15,412 nucleotides of DNA from Patescibacteria group bacterium (lineage in GTDB: Bacteria; Patescibacteriota; Minisyncoccia; Portnoybacterales; GWB1-42-6), in NCBI GenBank assembly GCA_018826025.1, contig JAHKAK010000029.1, positions 1 through 15,412 of the forward strand, given 5' to 3'. The notes under the pieces are model-generated. The model saw only the letters and a program-made list of their open reading frames with translations. It had not been told where the DNA came from and ran no database searches. The position numbers and the translations under genes are program-made. Positions 12,968 to 15,412 of this stretch are shown here, in pieces. Numbering within the stretch: position 1 is the stretch's first letter; each line of letters opens with the position of its first letter.

Positions 12968-13345
12968 ATGCGATATTTGAGGGGATCACGGATTGAGGGC
13001 AAGACAGAACAAGTTTCCACTATTCGTAGTCTTTTCGTGGGTGTTTACTTTGGTGGCCAAGTTCACATCACATTGAAGGTCGCGAAGGTGCTACCAAATT
13101 TTTATCGTGCAAGCAACCCTGAAGAGATGGGCGCAGTTCTTTATGTGGTGGTGCCCAGCGAAAATATCGAAAATGTCTGGCCGGGTCGTTTGGGCGAGAT
13201 TGATGAAGTGAGATTTGGCACAGCGACAAAGGGTGATCAGGCTATTACGCAAGCAGTCGCCGTACATAAAGGATTAGCGACTCTGTACCTTTGTCTATCG
13301 CCTAACGGAGTCCTTATTGATGATATCGGGGCCCTTGGGATCTAA
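12968..13345 (+). CDS. Orphan small protein of unknown function (125 aa)
   Basis: The ATG at 12968 follows a consensus SD (aaggagggcga). The protein has no signal peptide or membrane helix and appears mixed alpha/beta (SLFVGVYFGGQVHITLKVAKV, AVLYVVVPSENIENVWPG, LATLYLCLSPNGVLIDD). I do not recognise the family. It is an isolated transcription unit between two tRNA genes, with its own promoter and terminator, a common landing place for acquired genes. Confidence 0.72.
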   Translation: MRYLRGSRIEGKTEQVSTIRSLFVGVYFGGQVHITLKVAKVLPNFYRASNPEEMGAVLYVVVPSENIENVWPGRLGEIDEVRFGTATKGDQAITQAVAVHKGLATLYLCLSPNGVLIDDIGALGI

Positions 13346-13371
13346 GAAATGAAATCGAAAAAAATATCTTG

Positions 13372-13406
13372 AAAGAGCGATGAGTTAGCCGCATCGCTCT
13401 TTTCTT
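13372..13406 (+). terminator. Terminator after the orphan gene
   Basis: aaagagcgatg (13372-13382) pairs with catcgctcttt (13392-13402), followed by tctttttgg. Confidence 0.85.
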
Positions 13407-13479
13407 TTTGGTAAAAAAGTGATAAAATAAGGCTGAAAAATTAAATGTAAGTAACTTGTCCCGCCAGAGCCGAAGTAGC

Positions 13480-15114
13480 TCAGCTTGCCTCGCCAAATAT
13501 TTTGCCGATGTAGCTCAACCTGGCAGAGCAATCGCTTCGTAAGCGATAGGTTGTCGGTTCGATTCCGACCATCGGCTCCAGAATCCGAGTTTCAGACAAA
13601 AGACCAACTTTTTGGTGGGACGCGCGAAGCGCGTCCCACTGATTTCCCCCCGCTAATTCAGACGAATTCGGCGCGCTTGCGCGCACTAATTTGTTTTGGA
13701 GGAGGAGGTTCGAGCCAAAGATTTCTTTGGCAGCAACCTTTTTCGCAAAAAGGTTGCCATCCAATGCAATTTTTTCCATATTCCCTGCGTCCTTTATCCA
13801 CTTTTCCATCGGTTCGAGCCAATGTTTCTGCTTTTGTTGATTACGAGATATTTCTTCCTCCAGCGACTTTTTCTCGGACAACAATTTTGCTTTTTCAGCA
13901 CGATATACTTCCTTGTCTATGTCTTGGTCTAAATAGCCGTCTAAAAGTCGCTGGAGCTTCACTGCGATGTCCGTAATCATTTTTTGATTTTTTTCAACAA
14001 AAGCAGAAACAGATTGGGCGGATTCCACTTTGTCTTTCTCAAGTCTTCCATTTAGATAGTCCGCCCAATCTTGTGGCAAAGAAACTTTTTGAAGAAGTGA
14101 TGAAATTTGCGCGTCCAAAGATTCTTGGCGAATACAGGGTTCAGGGCATTTTTGAGTTTTAGATTTTTTAGTGCAGTGGTAGTAAGTATAGAAATGTTGT
14201 GTGCCGTTTAACTGGGTCTTCACCCTGTATTCGCCAGTGATTTGCATACCGCATGACGCGCACGAAAGCAGTCCGCAATATGCTTGTGGTTCATTTTTCT
14301 GTTTGTGGCGCGGACGGCTTTTTCGTTTCATCACTTCTTGCACTTGATCCCAAAGTTTCTTTGCCACTATTGGCTCATATTTACCTTCATAAATTTCGCT
14401 ATTGTATCGAAAATGTCCGTAGTAAAACGGATTGGAAAGAATAAAAGTGGCGCGGGAAATGTGGATTCTCTTTCCATTTTTGGCAACGAGGTGGTTGCGC
14501 TCAAAATACTCGCCGATACCTTGCAGTGTCTGGTCACCTTTAGCGTAAAGCTCAAACGCTCGGCGAATAATCGGCGCGGTCTTTTTGTCCACCACAACGG
14601 TTTTAGTGCGTGAGTCATTGATATACCCCACCGGAGCAAGCGAAGGATATTCACCGCGCCGTATTTTCTGGCGCAACCCTCGTTTCGTATTTTCGGAAAG
14701 AGAATCCACATAGTATTTGCTTTGCCCGAAAGCGATGGAGAGCATAAATTTACCTTGTGGTGTAGGTTCAAACCAAAACTGAATGAATTTGAGGAACTCA
14801 AGTTTTTTCTCGTCCACAAGGTAAATTATGCGTCCTCCATCGACAGAATTGCGCGCAAGGCGATCCGGGTGCCAAGCGAGTATGCCGTTTGCGAATCCTT
14901 TTTCAATCTGCTCAATTATGTCGTTGAAAATTGGACGGCCGGGAACTTTCGCAGATTGTTTTTCAATAAATTCGCAAACGATTTCAAGATTTTCTCGCTT
15001 GGCAAAATCGCGCAATTCTTGAAGCTGTGCCTCAATTGACAAAACTTGTTTATCTTCCATATCAGTGGACTTGCGAGCATATAAAAAGAATTTTTGCGAA
15101 GAGATATTTTCCAT
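13480..15114 (-). CDS. Large serine recombinase (site-specific integrase)
   Basis: The N-terminal resolvase domain has the catalytic serine in FFLYARKSTD (S16, with R14) and the DRLAR motif near residue 84. A recombinase domain follows (APVGYINDS, PIIRRAFELYAKG, residues about 155-260), then a zinc ribbon (cysteines 280, 285, 288, 314, 323 and 327) and a long coiled coil (about 370-435). This is the large serine recombinase family that integrates and excises mobile DNA. The start MENISSQKF at 15114 is chosen because the promoter -10 at 15121-15126 leaves almost no leader. The frame runs on through the antisense of tRNA-Thr to 13480 (GIEPTTYRLRS); that tail is probably not part of the functional protein, whose conserved region ends near 13585. 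Residues from about 452 lie in a segment duplicated upstream of the gene. Confidence 0.9.
   Translation of the reverse strand: MENISSQKFFLYARKSTDMEDKQVLSIEAQLQELRDFAKRENLEIVCEFIEKQSAKVPGRPIFNDIIEQIEKGFANGILAWHPDRLARNSVDGGRIIYLVDEKKLEFLKFIQFWFEPTPQGKFMLSIAFGQSKYYVDSLSENTKRGLRQKIRRGEYPSLAPVGYINDSRTKTVVVDKKTAPIIRRAFELYAKGDQTLQGIGEYFERNHLVAKNGKRIHISRATFILSNPFYYGHFRYNSEIYEGKYEPIVAKKLWDQVQEVMKRKSRPRHKQKNEPQAYCGLLSCASCGMQITGEYRVKTQLNGTQHFYTYYHCTKKSKTQKCPEPCIRQESLDAQISSLLQKVSLPQDWADYLNGRLEKDKVESAQSVSAFVEKNQKMITDIAVKLQRLLDGYLDQDIDKEVYRAEKAKLLSEKKSLEEEISRNQQKQKHWLEPMEKWIKDAGNMEKIALDGNLFAKKVAAKEIFGSNLLLQNKLVRASAPNSSELAGGNQWDALRASHQKVGLLSETRILEPMVGIEPTTYRLRSDCSARLSYIGKIFGEAS
13504..13580 (+). tRNA. tRNA-Thr (anticodon CGT), CCA encoded
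   Basis: Acceptor arms gccgatg/catcggc pair perfectly, the D stem is gctc/gagc, the anticodon stem atcgc/gcgat holds ttcgtaa (CGT, reading ACG), and the T arm is gtcgg-ttcgatt-ccgac. The discriminator T is followed by an encoded CCA (13578-13580). Its 3' end lies at the edge of the recombinase-associated inverted repeat, so it may be the integration site. Confidence 0.94.
13576..13773. repeat. Left arm of the recombinase inverted repeat
   Basis: 13576-13713 is matched in inverted orientation by 15179-15316 over 138 bp with only three differences (13581, 13693, 13706). Homology resumes at 13759-13773 after 45 bp that the right arm lacks. The arm begins inside the last bases of tRNA-Thr (ctcca) and encodes the recombinase C-terminus; it contains a perfect hairpin (gtgggacgcgc/gcgcgtcccac). 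Confidence 0.93.
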
Positions 15115-15120
15115 ACAGAT

Positions 15121-15150
15121 ATTATAGCAAAAATTCTTTGCTTCCGGCAA
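15121..15150 (-). promoter_or_regulatory. Promoter of the recombinase gene (near-leaderless)
   Basis: On the minus strand TGC-TATAAT (-10 at 15126-15121) has a -35 TTGCCG (15150-15145) 18 bp upstream. The start codon at 15114 begins 6 nt after the -10, so the transcript would be leaderless or nearly so. An inverted repeat ctttgc/gcaaag (15136-15152) covers the -35 and spacer and could be an operator. Confidence 0.5.
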
Positions 15151-15163
15151 AGCAAATTAGAGA

Positions 15164-15316
15164 AAATTGCATTGGATTTCGAACCCCCTCCTCCAAAATA
15201 AATTAGTGCGCGCAAGCGCGCCGAATTCGTCTGAATTAGCGGGGGGAAATCAGTGGGACGCGCTTCGCGCGTCCCACCAAAAAGTTGGTCTTTTGTCTGA
15301 AACTCGGATTTTGGAG
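15164..15316. repeat. Right arm of the inverted repeat: remnant recombinase 3' end
   Basis: This copy is oriented as if it were the end of a plus-strand recombinase gene. It retains the same C-terminal coding string (LVRASAPNSSELAGG) but with a net 44-bp deletion that breaks the frame, so it is a pseudogene fragment. Nothing recognisable follows in 15317-15412. Confidence 0.85.
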
Positions 15317-15412
15317 TGTCTTTACGACTTCGCTCGAACCTATTTTATCAAAAATTCGTGATGAACGAGAGCCCCGCCACTGCCTCGCTCCGTTCGGCAA
15401 CCCCAAAGAAAA

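Noticed and set aside
13480..13580. Recombinase C-terminal tail reading through tRNA-Thr
   Set aside because: The residues GIEPTTYRLRS are the antisense of a tRNA, a well-known false extension. I keep the open frame in the coordinates but do not regard this tail as functional.
13485..14613. Several plus-strand open frames opposite the recombinase
   Set aside because: They are antisense shadows with no SD or recognisable domains.
13576..15316. Classic insertion sequence with terminal inverted repeats
   Set aside because: Large serine recombinases do not use long terminal repeats, and one arm is a decayed piece of the gene's own 3' end, so duplication explains it better.

Overview
The window looks like a chromosomal segment from a Candidate Phyla Radiation (Patescibacteria) bacterium, most likely a Parcubacteria-type lineage. 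This is inferred from the combination of a large DUF4012 membrane protein, a diversity-generating retroelement (DGR), a serine recombinase abutting a tRNA gene, many short palindromic dispersed repeats (several inside genes) and several orphan small proteins. TGA ends genes where expected (for example at 423-425 and 5194-5196), so the standard bacterial code (11) applies.

Layout. 3-425 is the C-terminal end of a GT4 glycosyltransferase cut by the window edge. 508-951 is an orphan gene with a strong Shine-Dalgarno (SD) and its own terminator. 952-1399 holds palindromic repeats, an extended -10 promoter and a leader with a perfect 21-bp inverted repeat that covers the likely ribosome site of a 917-aa DUF4012 membrane protein (1400-4153). 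4142-7109 is a DGR cassette: a 309-aa target gene whose last 126 bp are the variable repeat (VR, 5068-5193), the template repeat (TR, 5444-5569), an Avd-like accessory gene on the opposite strand (5621-6010) and the DGR reverse transcriptase (5994-7109). VR and TR differ at 12 positions, 11 of them adenines in TR. The RT gene overlaps the start of murJ (7079-8749), followed by a putative zinc-dependent phospholipase-C-like gene (8753-9370) and lepA (9501-11645). LepA carries four in-frame extra segments derived from dispersed repeats. Then come a 34-aa membrane peptide on the minus strand (11906-12010), an FtsB/DivIC-like division protein (12182-12589), tRNA-Gly(CCC), an orphan gene (12968-13345), tRNA-Thr(CGT), and a large serine recombinase on the minus strand (13480-15114). 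The 3' end of the recombinase is duplicated upstream of it as a 138-bp inverted repeat.

How it works together. The housekeeping set (murJ, lepA, ftsB/divIC, two tRNAs) is a normal core, interrupted by two mobile or variable modules. The DGR would mutagenise the C-terminus of a target with no visible signal peptide: TR RNA is copied by the RT with Avd, adenines are misread, and the cDNA replaces VR. The recombinase at tRNA-Thr marks an integration hot spot. Short palindromic repeats run through both intergenic and coding DNA (lepA, murJ, DUF4012, RT N-terminus), recalling the protein-inserted palindromic elements of Rickettsia.
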